NCBI RefSeq assembly: GCF_026212465.1 | Contig: NC_080051.1 | Coordinates: 15,669,178 to 15,733,177 of the forward strand | Direction: 5' to 3' | DNA: 64,000 nucleotides | From: Amaranthus tricolor | Taxonomy: Eukaryota > Streptophyta > Magnoliopsida > Caryophyllales > Amaranthaceae | Shown: piece after piece, positions 44,219 to 56,107 of the stretch | How the letters are laid out: each line of letters opens with the position of its first letter | How positions within the stretch are numbered: position 1 is the stretch's first letter | The notes under the pieces: generated by a model | What the model was told of the DNA's origin: nothing | Database searches by the model: none | Seen by the model: the letters and a program-made list of their open reading frames with translations, nothing else | Translations under genes and position numbers: made by a program

Positions 44219-44856
44219 CTTTAATGGGTTGGGTCAAAAAGATATTTCTCAAATAGGCGGTCTCTCAGGAAACCTGTTGTAAAGCAAACCGTGTTTGCCC
44301 ATTTAAATTGAAGGCCCATTATGTGTTTGGGCTTATTCAAATCTAATTCGATAGGTCTCTTGAGAGACTGTCTTTGAGAGACGACTCTCAGATGCTCATC
44401 CCATTACAGTTTTATAAAAAATGTATATAAATGAAAATTAATCACGCATTTAAAAAAATTGTTTTCTTCCTCCCTCCCTTATGCACATTCTGTATAATTT
44501 TTAATCAAATACAACATTCTTCAGTTATTTAATCATACATTTATCCTCTCAACCATCAAAATTTAATCAAATCATCAAGAAAAATTAAATTAAATCTTCA
44601 GAATAAGATTAGATCAGAAGATTAAACAAATTTATAGTTGATATTTTAACTTATCAAAGTTGGTATTTTATCACTGAAAGTAGGTATTATTATAATGAAT
44701 ATAGTAGGCATTTTATCTCTAGAAGGTGCTGTTTTAACAAGTCTTAGTATTTATTTTTACTAGAAGTAGGTAGAATAATGATTCACTAGTAAGTATTTTA
44801 CATGTACAAGTATGAAGTATGTACTATGATGATTTATAGAGATACTTCTATCAATA
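44219..44856. other. AT-rich DNA with GAGAC/GTCTC palindromes
   Basis: GAGAGACTGTCTTTGAGAGACGACTCTC near 44360 is a cluster of short inverted GAGAC/GTCTC words. Similar ones occur near 30484 and 35840. No gene was seen. Confidence 0.45.
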
Positions 44857-44889
44857 CTAGTTGTGAGGCCGCGTGCTACGCATGCGGTC
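44857..44889 (-). mobile_element. Possible Helitron 3' terminus
   Basis: On the - strand a hairpin CCGCATGCGTAGCACGCGG (8-bp arms, one mismatch, GTA loop) is followed 12 nt later by CTAG and then T. That is the Helitron signature: a GC hairpin 10-12 nt before CTRR, inserted before T. The 5' TC end, at a higher coordinate, was not located. Confidence 0.4.
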
Positions 44890-46113
44890 TTCCAAGTTAC
44901 ACTGTCGAATTCTATAATGCTATATTATACTCTTTTATCAATCATATTTCGAATGAAAATATTAGATTAAATTAAAATGTAAATGCGGGTTAGAGATGTA
45001 TATTTGTGAAAATAATTAACTTAGACTTATAAAATTATGAATGAAAAATCTCATTTCAATTTAAAAAGTAATTTAGATCGAGATACTTAACTTTAATCGA
45101 GTTGAAATTTTAGAAATGAAACTTATTAAATTAAATTTGTATCATGGGGTACCTAAGAAGAACCAATGTATTAGACCTTTTTAGACAAAATGTAAAGATA
45201 GGCATAAAAAATTTAGAAATGAGAAAGCAAATTATGCATACATCGATTCCATCGTCAAGCATAACCATCGATTCCTTGTTTGTTTCGACTTAGTTTAGGT
45301 CTTTGCTTAGATCATATTAGGCTTCAAGTACTATTGGTTCATTGGTCATTAAACATTAGTTGTTGAGTTTTGGCCTTTTTAAGTGCAGATTAGTACAGAT
45401 TCAACTCTATTGCTACATAGTTTCAGATAAGGACATTGTTATGAAAATTCGCTATGCAATTCGATATAGGTCAATTTGACTAGTATTCAAGAGTTAATGT
45501 TTGCCTTGTATATGGCATCTTACATAATAATAATGGCAATAAGTCAGCCTCATCAAAAATAATGACAAACAAATACATGAGACCTACCCCTATAATTATT
45601 TGCCAACATCAAGTTAAACTGAACATTTCCAAATAAAGTTACAAGATATGTATTTTTATCAAGTTTTAGATGTCCAATTTATTTGAAAGGATTCTGCCTG
45701 ATGCCATAATAATTATTATTAATCCACAACACCTAAATATTTTAAAACAATGCTCCATGATAAGTGCATTAATATATGCATTATTTCTAGAGTATTAGAA
45801 ATCATCTATGATAGTGTTGTATTGACTTCTTTTTGGTTAGTCATGATGCCTTGAGCTTAATTTTCCTACTGTTGATGCTGCTGGTAGTTGAATGTCCTCC
45901 TGAACAGTATGTGTGGCTCGGGACGGTGAACGGCATAGTGCACCTAACCACGACTCTGCTGATCTCCAATTGCACGCCATTCATTCTGGAAATCATCCAC
46001 CATATTGACAATTTAGAATCAACCAAATTTCATCCACATAAAAACAGGAATGAAAAATAATTCAAACTAACTAAAATTCTTCAATTTATCCACACATCAT
46101 TCAGCTCAATTCT
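44890..46113. other. Intergenic DNA
   Basis: No gene recognised. At 45833-46060 both strands have short open frames of more even composition, but no known domain, start context or splice pattern supports either. Confidence 0.45.
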
Positions 46114-46114
46114 T

Positions 46115-46578
46115 AATTTTAAAAAGCGCAACACACACTGGCACAAAAGGTTCTTAGACCCTAGGCGCAAAGCGTAGGGCGAAGGGGCGAGCTATTTATA
46201 GTGAGGCACACTTTTTCTCTAAAAAGTTTAAAATCATACTCCATAACATTTTAAACAACATAACATTCATATTACAATAACAACAAGCTTCAAAACATTA
46301 ATTATTATCGCGATAAACACTACTATAGTACATAAGCAAGTGTTTCTCAACTTCATATTTAACTAAATTTGGGTTTTAAGTTGTATTTCTTTTTTAAACA
46401 AACCAACAAACTTAAGTTGATTACCCAAACCAATGAGGAGGCGCACCAGGGTGCAACGTGTGAAGTGCATTGAGGCATCCCATGGTGCATGCCTTTTGTA
46501 GTAGGCTTTAGGCGTTTCCAAGTGAACTTAAGCTCAAGACGCGCACATGGCTCAAGTGAGGTGCGCTTTTAAAAAATA
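46115..46578. mobile_element. Possible MITE with TTTAAAAAGCGC ends
   Basis: The ends TTTTAAAAAGCGCAAC and, complemented, TTTTTTAAAAGCGCACC face each other. Both flanks carry AGGCGC / GAGGCGC words within the first 100 bp. The target duplication is not clear. No ORF. Confidence 0.5.
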
Positions 46579-46855
46579 AGGTTCAATTCCATCATTTCGA
46601 TAAACAGTTCTTTCATTACTCGAAATAATGAAAATAACTCAAACGAACTCAACTTCTTCAACTCATCCACATCAATTAGCTCAACTGAATTCTTTGGATA
46701 ATCAAATCTACTATAATTGAAAAAATGAAAATTTCATTGCAATTCATCAACTCACTTCAAACCAGTCCAACATCAAGTGAATTAAATATCAAAGTGCTAA
46801 CAATTCTGAGTGTGACTCAAAAATTTATCTTGGTATGTTGGTCGGATACATTGTA

Positions 46856-47100
46856 CTCCCTCCATTTCAAAGCTGTCTCATTTGTTGTTTTTAACACTAT
46901 TTATCGATCACTCCTAATATTTATTTTATTCTTAATCTATAAATGAAAACATCATTAAGTGAGATCTTGATTGATTCATTTCAATGTAACTTTTATTAAT
47001 ATCAATTTATTAGAATTTAAAATTATACCCAATTAGAGATATTTAGAATTGAAAATGCAGTGGATAGAGTGAAAAAGCAAATAGGGCAATTTGAAGGGAG
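46856..47100. mobile_element. Stowaway MITE (Tc1/mariner-derived)
   Basis: CTCCCTCCATTTCAAA at the left and TTTGAAGGGAG at the right form TIRs of the Stowaway type, with TA duplications at 46854-46855 and 47101-47102. 245 bp, AT-rich, no ORF. Confidence 0.88.
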
Positions 47101-47102
47101 TA

Positions 47103-47915
47103 GTATGCATTGGTGATCTTATCTTATGGTTGATGTATCTAGTAGGATGGGTAGTATAAGAAATTCGTAGGAGTTGCAATGTACTTTGTTGAGCTAGAGC
47201 TAGCTCAAGCGAGTAAGATTACAATGCCCGAGTGAGAATGACTATGAAAACGTTGCAAAATCCGATTCTTTTCCTCCCCAATACATACCCTATACATACA
47301 TTAAGTCCTTATATCTTAAAGTTGTTGAGAGCTTCACTTGGGGTTTGGAGAGCAATTGTACAATAGGGTTAAGAGCCACAAAAGGGAAGCTTGGAATAAG
47401 ATTAAGCACTACATATCAAGGGTTTTCAAAGTGAGATTAGAAAGAGGTTTTTGCTTGTAACCTGTCTCACTCAAGCATCCATATATATAATAGGCTTCCA
47501 ATTGTTTGGATGTGTTTTATAGTATTCAAGTGATTTAGTTGAAAGATTTTTACATCTCACAAATTGTTGTGTTCTTTGCTTTAGTTGTTTAATTTTATGA
47601 AACAACTGCACATTCATAAACAATGATATCATTAAACAATAAGCACAACGAGCAAGCAGTAGTAGGTTGATACTTACTAAGACAGGTGTCTACCCCGAAA
47701 ACAACAAACTTAACTTTTTAGGTTTCAAAAACCAAAAGACATCCAAAACTCTTCCTTCTTTAGCTGCTACTACAAGAGATGCATTTCCACTTCATTCTTC
47801 TCTCCCATGCCTAAATCTTCCCTTAAAGTTTTGTTCTTCTGCTCCAGTTCTTGAAATACTTCTCTCCCTTATCATATATATAAATAAAAATTAATTTAAT
47901 AGATTATTTTGGGCA
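47103..47915. other. Intergenic DNA
   Basis: No gene could be supported. The frame at 47667-47894 (+) begins at a plausible ATG but shows no domain. Confidence 0.4.
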
Positions 47916-48297
47916 TCAAATGGAAACACAAGATACAGGAATAAGAGATAAATCATTGTTCATTAATAGTTGAACATAATGATTTCTATTCACCCAACAA
48001 ATATGTATAATTTTATTTACACTATGCACACCCGCTGTTTTCCTTAACGGAAGAATTAAACAACTATAGTTTGGATTACCGTAAGCAGATCCATAATACG
48101 CAATGCCAATGTTAAGAAACGTTGCTGCAGAGTACAATCCCATCGGTGCTTCCAAGCAGTGAATAAACGGTGCAGGTCCCTTGCTATGTGAACCAATACT
48201 GAATATAGCATTATCTAACGTCTCAGCCGATAGATACACACGTAGGTATTGCTCTCTGTTCATTTGCATTTCCATACACATTGCATGTAGAGGTGAA

Positions 48298-50329
48298 CAC
48301 GGTCCGATTTGGTCTGGTCTGACACTAAAATCAAACCAAACTAGAAATTCCGGTCTGAAAATTTTTCGGACCGGACCGGACAGTTTAAATCACTAGACCG
48401 GACCGGACCAAACCGTTTTACAACGGTCTGGTCTGGTCTACGATTTTTTATTTTTATATTTTCATCTGAAGACTCAACTCTCTTAAATGATGATAATTCA
48501 AAACACATATTGATTAAACAATAAATTAAGTAATTACATTTAGTTGTTTAATTTAGTCTAAAATCATATTAGATATAAATTGAATAATTGATATATGGTT
48601 AAGTTCGAATTATTGAGATATGCTTAAATAACTTAAGTTTATCTTACGGTTAATTTTATAAGTCTTGAAATACGTTTCAATATCTTGAAGAAAATTACGT
48701 TTATAATAAGGTTCGTTTCGTAATTATAACTTTGAAATATTTTAATATGTCAAGGTTCTTTAAAATTATATTTGAAATATTTTAATAGATCAAGGTTCAT
48801 TAAAATTAACTTTGATATTATTTGAAATTAAGTTTGAATATATTATAACACGTCATTCTTAAACGTTCGAATATTTTATGTTTGAATTTAAATTTAAAAT
48901 GTGTGTTTAAGATACTTAGTTGATTAAATTGTTAAAGTACAAGGTACACTTGTTTTGTTAATTATAGTATACGGTTATAATTGAATTTAAATAAGTTATG
49001 ATAATTATAGAGTTTCCTATTAATAAGATGATATTTGAATTAACGCTAAAAATAGGAAATGACTATTTGAATTAATACTAAATATAGGAATTAATTTGAA
49101 TAAGTATTTACATGTTGATATATCTGGTTTTTGCTTAGTTTTCAATGTCTTGTATGAGTACCAACGTGGCAGCATAGCATTGGTTATTAAAGACAAATTA
49201 CAGCACACAATGACGAAATTATCTTAGCTGTCAGTACACGTCGGTTTGAAATAAAGCTCAAGGTCTTGAAGACTGGCTCAGAATATCCAGATCAACAAAA
49301 TTAACGGATGAAGATTTCTTGCTCTTCAAGGATGTGTTAAGGCGTAACATCTATAAATACAAGACTTCATTTCAGAATTAAGGATACACCTCTATGCACC
49401 TCTTCTTACATCTTTCTCTCTTGTAATATACTCTAAGTGTTTAAAGAGTTGTAATTCTTAGTTCATCTAGCTCTTACAATTTGTAATAGGCTTAAGTGTT
49501 AAAAAGAGTTAGATTATTCATAGTTTAATACGCCTAACTTAGAATACTTTTCAAAGTGTTCAACTTGTAATCTCTATTGTGAGATTGGGATTTGCTTTTA
49601 TTAAAGGGACTTGTAAGACGTTTCTTCAAGGGGAAGAACGTGGTGAAAGAAGATAGTGAGATCTTCTAGTTTGTCTTAAAGTCGGATTAATAAAAGGCGT
49701 TGAAATCCTACGGGTTGAAAGAGAACCCATAGGCGGGGAGTAGGTTGTTTAGAACCGAACCTCGTTAACATATCGTGTGTTATTCTTTAAAGTTTAATTT
49801 CCGCACATACGTTATTGTTTTACGAATTGACTCAAAATTGTTCTAGACAACATTGACAGACTCCTCAATCTCTTGAAACGATCTTCCAGACAAAAATTTT
49901 TAAACGCCCATACTCTCTATTCAACCCCCCCCCCCCCCCCCCCCCGAGGGTATTTGACCTCCTATCAACTTTCATCATCCAAATTAATACATGTATTTAT
50001 GCAAATATTTCACACCTACAATAAATAAATATAATAATTTGTAATTAGTTGATAACATCAACATTATTCAAATATATATTGCTATATAAAAATAACTACA
50101 TCTTAAAATATCTAGGTAGCAACTTAATTTTTTAAATACAAAATTATGATTTTTGACTGTAGTACGGTTTGCGATCCAGTCTGGTCTGAAAAATAAAAAA
50201 ACCGAGACCAGACCGTAAACCGTAATTTAATTTACAAAAAACTAGACCAGACCATTTAAACCGTAGACCAGACCAAATACTAAAATTCTGGTTTGATTTA
50301 CGGTTTTGACCAAACTTTGTTCAGCCCTA
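48298..50329. mobile_element. hAT MITE in the OTU domain, itself split by a solo LTR
   Basis: Ends TAGAGGTGAACA and TGTTCAGCCCTA with duplication ATTGCATG / ATTGCACG (one mismatch). Subterminal DNA is made of GGTCTGGTCT / AGACCAGACC words. Without the inner 1508-bp insert it is about 520 bp and aligns along its length to the copy at 52508-53042. Confidence 0.87.
48467..49974 (+). mobile_element. Solo LTR, about 1.5 kb, inside the hAT MITE
   Basis: A TG...CA insert (TGAAGACTC ... CAACTTTCA) with a perfect 5-bp duplication TCATC at 48462-48466 and 49975-49979. The uninterrupted sister MITE at 52508 shows the empty site. TATAAATA at 49352 and a leader with TTTCCGCACA and a C-run near the end suggest + orientation and a Ty1/copia-style LTR. 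No internal domain was found, so it is a solo LTR. Confidence 0.78.
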
Positions 50330-52507
50330 ATTGCACGTCGTAAAAGAGGCCATGCCTCCTCACCTCCCAACTCTGTGACGGCAATAGCTCTAAATCCACA
50401 GTTACCATCACATATAACATCAATCAAATCAAACATGTAAGGAGGGAGAATATGCGGGATGTGATTGGGCCATGGAAACACTGAAAAATCACGACCCGCT
50501 GAACCATATGCAATTATTAAAAATAAGGTTAGTAAGATTCAGCTGTAATAAACTAATGAGAATAACAGAAAGGAAAGTCATGTACCGGATAAGTTGAAAC
50601 TAAAGTTAATTCCAACTGAGGATTGCGTTTCTCGACCACTATATCTACCACTAGATCTCCCGCGGGATGAAGATCTAGACCCACGACCCCGAGAGGATGA
50701 TCTTTCGTATTCAAAGGTGCTTTTATTTCTCCTTAGGGTTTTGCTTGTCGTTGGTCTTCCCTTTCTCGGTGGACTTGCATATGGCTCAGGTATATCGGCA
50801 CAATCAGGGTGTAATTCATCTTCAAGTACCTGAGATAAGTGTCGTACAACTGCGGGATCGACTTTTAACACTTCATCAACCAACGATTGAAAGTACTCTT
50901 TGTCGTCGGCGTTTGCGTGCCGTACTCCTTCTTTGGTGTTAGCTTCTACCTCTGTGTACGTTAAAGTTCTCTAGAATGGATGAATATCATCCAAATACAA
51001 CGAACCTTGTGACCTGATCGACAAATAGAAATAACAAGCACAGGGCAATCCATGGTTGCTTTGAAGTGCACAACTGTATTTGTCAAATACATAATCACCC
51101 AAATCTAACATACGGTTATGCTCAAGAAGCAATTGTTCCAAGGCAAAAATGGATACATAGCGATATAACGGTCTAAAGAAATTATGTCGCAAAGACCTTG
51201 AAATAGAATTCATGGATTCTTGTAGCGCTTGTCTGATCCTCGATTGCTGATTTGTTATCTGTGTGTGTGCCCTTTTAAACAGGGTATCAAATGAGCTATT
51301 ACCGCTACCAAGATAATACTTGAAAGACGAGTGTTGGCTTTCAACTCTACTGATAGTCTGGTTACCCATGCGTAAACAGTCATTCGTCCATGCACGCACA
51401 AATTCTCTTTATGTGGAATCCATGTTCCAGCCAAATATCGAACGACCTTTCTGTTCCTAATCGAACGACCTTTCTGTTCCTAATCGACCAAGTAGCCACA
51501 ATCAATTCCCATCTGTTTTCAAATTCGGCGAGCGTAGAACTGTTAACCAAGGGGTTCCATCTAGTTTTCTTGAATATCTGCCCTTGTTGATTTCTTTTCC
51601 CGCCACACAATTTTTCCACCATGTTCTCTACGTCATTGGCAATATGCCATAAGCATAATAAATGACGCACATCTACATTAAAAAGAAGATTGAATGTAAT
51701 TAAGATATATTCAATAAATAGAACGACAATAATTAATCAACACAACCTTTTTACCTGGGAAGACATCACGAATAGCTGCAGATAAACCCTCGTCTCGATC
51801 ACTTACAATTACTCTAGGAGTTTGAGCTCTACCAAAAATATCTCTCAATCCCTGCAACACCCACGAATATGACACAATCGCCTCATCTCGCATCAAATAA
51901 AATGCAACCAAGAATTTGTGATTGGTTGGCATCATTCCAATTACTTCACACAGCGGCCACTTTTGTTTATTTGTTTTGTACGTTGTATCTATCAACACAA
52001 CATAGGGCTACGTACGCATCATCTGGATGGATGTAGGATTTGCAACTAATAATCTGCTTAATTCTCCTTCACTATCCAAGTCTGTCCAAACCACGTAATT
52101 ATGCTCTGTGGCCATATAAAGACAATGTTAAAGGGGAGTCCTACCTTCCATCCCTTCTCTCCTAATTGATCGTCTAACATTATAAATTTGATTCATACTA
52201 GCAAAAAAAACCAGGAAACTTTTTGTCTAATTGAGGTCATAATAAATGCAGGTTGCATGTCGGTTGCACTAAGCTCTCGTAAGTGCTGCTGAATATCTAC
52301 ATTCAACCTATTTGCCCTTACATGACCAACTTTGTACACTAAAAACGGGTGGTTATATCTTCCTTTTTCACTAGGAGACACCCTCACAGTCTAAGGTCTT
52401 TCTTTTGGTTTACGACTACTTCCTACAATCATAAATTTACAACCACATGTTCTACTTTTAGAACCAAGTCGGGCAACATTATCTAGGTTATGCAAATCAC
52501 CCCTAAT

Positions 52508-53042
52508 TAGAGGTGAACACGGTCCGGTTTGGTCTGGTCTAACACTAAAATCAAACCAAACCAGAAATCTCGGTCTAAAAATTTTTCACATCGGACCGTT
52601 TAAATCACCAGACTGGACCGGACCAAACCGTTTTACAACGGTCCGGTCTGGTCTGGTCTGGTCTACGATTTTTATTTTTATATTTTCATCCAAATTAATA
52701 CATGTATTTATGCAAATATTTCACACCTACAATTAATAAATATAATAATTTATAATTAGTTGATAACATCAACATCATTCAAGTATATATTGCTATATAA
52801 AAATAACTACATGTTAAAATATCTAGGTAGCAACTTAATTTTTTTAAATACAAAATTATGATTTTTGACCATAGTACGATTTGCGGTTCGGTTTGGTCTG
52901 AAAAATAAAAAAACTGAGACCAGACCGTAAATCGTAATTTAATTTGAAAAAAACCCAGACCATACCATTTAAACCGTAGACCAGACCAAATACTAAAATT
53001 CCGGTTTGGTTTACGGTTTAGACCAAACTTTGTTCAGCCCTA
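52508..53042. mobile_element. hAT MITE in the FAR1-like domain of the same pseudogene
   Basis: Ends TAGAGGTGAACA / TGTTCAGCCCTA with a perfect 8-bp duplication CCCCTAAT at 52500-52507 and 53043-53050. 535 bp, GGTCTGGTCT-rich ends, AT-rich centre. Same family as 48298-50329. Confidence 0.92.
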
Positions 53043-53645
53043 CCCCTAATATTACCATAACGATGACATCTTAAATACAAACTAACTTTAGAAAGTTCTT
53101 TTTTTTTTTGTTTATATGAAGCACGTGTAAATTGAAAACCAATTCCTATTGCTATCTCGTCGGCCCAAGCATGTAATTCATCTACAAAATCAAATTTCCT
53201 ATCCGTAACAAATCTACCAGAGTAATCTACATTGTCCCCTAAGTTTTCAAAGTCCTGTAAATTTAAAATATGAAATAAAACATAGATTAGGTTAAATTTA
53301 AAATAATTTACTTTAATAATAAAAATATTCAATATTAAATAAAAAATAATTTACTTTAATAATTTAAATTTCAACTAAATTAAAATGTATATAAAATAAA
53401 ATAATTCTAATAATAATAAAATACAAAATAATTTAAATAAAATACTACAACATAAATTATAAGTTACTAGAATAATTTAAATAAAAAATAAAAAATCATT
53501 TAAATAGTTTAAATAATAATAATAATATAAATTATGAAATAAAATAATTTACTACAACATAGATTAAATAATAAGAAAATAAAAAATAATTTAAATAAAA
53601 AGAGAAATAAAAAAAGGTCAGTCACACGCGACCAAACCGTGGCTG

Positions 53646-53734
53646 AGTCGCACAAAATGTGCGACTGGACCACGGTGCAGTCGCACGTTTTGTGCGACTC
53701 AACCGTGGCTCAATCGCACATTTTTTTGCGACTC
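53646..53734. repeat. Three phased palindromes AGTCGCAC...GTGCGACT
   Basis: AGTCGCACAAAATGTGCGACT at 53646, AGTCGCACGTTTTGTGCGACT at 53679 and a degraded copy at 53712 lie 33 bp apart. Between them ACCGTGG-type words alternate in direction. They lie about 390 bp beyond the first recognised exon of the OTU pseudogene, like the subterminal palindromes of the MULE at 39.3-43.8 kb. Confidence 0.75.
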
Positions 53735-54723
53735 TAAATTTTTTTTTTTAAAAACAAGCATTCGAATCGATTTAAGTATGTACCGAATCGGATTTATAGT
53801 CGCTTTGGTTAGCCATTGTAAATCGAATTCAACTTTTAGCTTGTTTTAACTCAGAGAGCATTTTTAGAGAGATTTTAGAGAGATGTTACCGTGTTTGAGT
53901 TCGTAACTTATGCAGGGGCAATACTGAAAATTCAATATATATAGACTAACGATAAAAGTGTTATTAGGTGAGATTAAAGTGTGTTAAATAAATTTAAGTC
54001 CAGAAGCATTTTTTTTTTATAATATAGAGGTGACGATGTTTAACAATCCCCAAAATAAATACCGAGTACAAGATATATCAATAGAATCTCGACCTATGAC
54101 TATCTTTACGTACAACTTATTAGATGGGGAATTTTGTTTATATTTTTTGACATAATTGAGAAAATGATTTGTTGGATCATGGATGATGAGGTTTAACCAG
54201 AAAATAAGTAATGTTGGGAACTTTGGGCAACTATGTCCTCGGTCTGTTCAAGTAAAAGTAGAACGCTTGAAGCATTTCAAACCTTTTGTTTAAGCGTATA
54301 AATTCGTTGCGTTTCTGTGAAAATCTACCAAATCTTTCAAATCTAAAGTCAACGGTACGCACGATTCTTCGATTAACATTATTATTCTATTGCTTTTGCG
54401 CATTATTCGTATAGTTGTGGAGAAAACGTGCGAATCTTTTCATATAAACCCTAATTTTTTGAATTCTCTATAGTTGATGTATTAATTACTGTTTATTCGA
54501 TTTCCTATGTGACTGACGAAAATGTCCAAATAAAATCAATTAATCTGGAATATAGGGTTTGAATTTTGTAAATTTTACGTAGAAAAGTAATGTTTGGAAA
54601 AATGAATTTTATTTTTTCTATTTATCATTACTTACTAAGTGATTGTGGAATATTTGAAAATTGATATTGTTGAATCTCTTAGAAGTACTTAAGAGTAATT
54701 TCACTGCTAGAGATGGCAGAAAG
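53735..54723. other. Intergenic DNA before the tRNA array
   Basis: No gene recognised. A possible leader-like stretch (GCGTATAAATTCGTTGCG near 54293) is followed by no coding exon. TATGCAGGGGCAATACTG near 53907 could be a MULE end, but no partner was found. Confidence 0.45.
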
Positions 54724-54807
54724 CCGGCATTAGCTAAGTTAGAAGAGTGGAGACTGTAGTTTGATTGATTTAGCAGTTAGTTCGCTGGTTCGTATCCGGC
54801 AGATTGG
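54724..54807 (+). pseudogene. Degenerate tRNA-Tyr, unit 1
   Basis: Box A is damaged (TAGCTAAGTTAGAAGAG) and the acceptor stem is lost (AGCCGGC / AGATTGG), but CTGTAG and a GGTTCGTATCC T-arm remain. The intron-like insert is of the longer type. Confidence 0.75.
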
Positions 54808-55047
54808 AAAATGTTATCCTTTTGTGCTCCAAATGATGATCATGTTATGTCAGAGTGAATCTTGTTTTTAGTGATTGTTTAAGCAATGAACCATATATGT
54901 TTAACTTGTTCCGGATCATATTGAATTAACTAGGGACATCTAGTTCATGTGGATATCATGGGTTAATTTAGATAGTGATGACTTGATGACTTTATGAGGC
55001 TAAAGAATATGTTTAAATGTATGTTTGGAAGTTGTTATAGCGAGGAT

Positions 55048-55135
55048 CCGACCTTAGCTCAGTTGGTAGAGCGGAGGACTGTAGTTGTTGAGCAGTTTAA
55101 TCCTTAGGTCGCTGGTTCGAATCCGGCAGGTCGGA
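55048..55135 (+). tRNA. tRNA-Tyr(GUA), intron-containing, copy 1
   Basis: CCGACCT pairs with AGGTCGG, with discriminator A. D-arm GCTCAGTTGGTAGAGC, anticodon loop CTGTAG|A with GTA, T-arm GGTTCGAATCC. A 15-nt intron (TTGTTGAGCAGTTTA) follows position 37, leaving a 73-nt mature tRNA. No run of four or more T follows closely (ATATTTATTTCC), so termination may be weaker than at the other copies. Confidence 0.95.
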
Positions 55136-55782
55136 TATTTATTTCCCCACCAATTTTTTATCATCTTGATGATTTTGTTTTGAGGTTAATTTTACAGTGA
55201 TCCTGGTACTAGAACAACAGGACAAGTCTATCACCTTAGAGTTTAAATAGCATGGCTAGGCATCCCCATGACAGTTCTGATTTCAAAATTATAAGTTATC
55301 AAATTATGGATGTATTTTGGATTTTATTTGTTGTTTTTTTCTTTTCATCTTGATCAGTTAAAAATCAACATTAACATCAGCTTGCAGCTCTCTTGATGAG
55401 TGAGAAATTGATAATTGACATTAATTGAGCTAACATGTTTCTTGATGAGTGAATATTGACATTAGGCAAGCTAACAACTGAAAAAGGCATATAGTTTAAG
55501 GTTAAATGATATCTCTAATTATTCTTAATTAAAAATTATAAAAAATTGATATTAATAATCTTTGTATTGAGACAAATTAAACAAGATATTACCTGACTAT
55601 GTTTTAACTTATAGACTAAAAATAAAATACAAATTAAGAGTGATAAGTGAATGGTGAAAAAAAATAAATGGGACTAATAGGTAGAATAGGAGGGAGTATA
55701 ATTTCCCTTTTGTTTGTCTGTTGAAGGCTTTAATCTTGTTGGTATGACATTGCCTGACCTTAGCTCAGCTATTAGAGTATTG

Positions 55783-55877
55783 CTTGACCTTAGCTCAGTT
55801 TTTAGAGTGCAGGACTGTAGTTTGATTACTCTAGCAGTCTAATCCCCAGGTCGCTGTTTGGAATCCGGCAGGTCTGA
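55783..55877 (+). pseudogene. Degenerate tRNA-Tyr, unit 2, with a duplicated 5' part
   Basis: CTTGACCTTAGCTCAG ... CTGTAG with a long intron (about 21 nt), ending GGAATCCGGCAGGTCTGA. The stem no longer pairs fully and the T-loop reads GTTTGGAATCC. A second partial 5' half lies just upstream at about 55753-55780. Confidence 0.8.
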
Positions 55878-56107
55878 AACTGCTTACTTTTTGTGCTTCA
55901 GATGATGATCATATGATGCCAGTGTGAATCTGTTTTTTTGTTATTGCTTCAGCAACGAAACAGAATTGTTCAACTTGATTTAGAATATATTAAATCAGCA
56001 AGTAACATCTATTTCAAGTGGATATGATGGGTTATTTTATATAGTGTTGACTTTATGTAGGATAAAGAATGTTTAAATGCATATCCATGAATTTGTATAG
56101 CAAGGAT

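Larger units (their letters stand above)
47916..53254 (-). pseudogene. FAR1/MULE-type transposase fused to an OTU protease domain, decayed
   Basis: Read on the - strand. From a splice acceptor (TTTACAG) at 53254: a FAR1/WRKY-GCM1-like DNA-binding region (RFVTDRKFDFVDELHAWA, then LRCHRYG and RTCGCKFMIVG); the MULE core (PYVVLIDTTYKTN, VIVSDRDEGLSAAI, DVRHLLCLWHI); a SWIM-like Cys pair region (CALQSNHGLPCACY); an Arg/Ser-rich linker near 50700; and an OTU domain with the nucleophile motif CDGNCGFRA near 50405 and the His partner NRNHYVQLL near 47960. Introns appear at about 51671-51710 and 50480-50585. At least four in-frame stops and a frameshift in a T8 run near 52215 disable it. Two hAT MITEs interrupt it (52508-53042 and 48298-50329); removing either restores frame locally. 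The OTU fusion is unusual for a MULE protein; whether it came from a mobile element or a FAR1-like host gene is open. Confidence 0.78.

Noticed and set aside
45833..46060. A frame of ordinary composition on both strands, suggestive of a gene fragment.
   Set aside because: I could not recognise any domain, and no splice-linked exon was found on either side.
55510..55700. Possible Stowaway MITE ending AGGAGGGAGTA near 55698.
   Set aside because: Only the right end is convincing; no matching CTCCCTCC left end or TA site was found.
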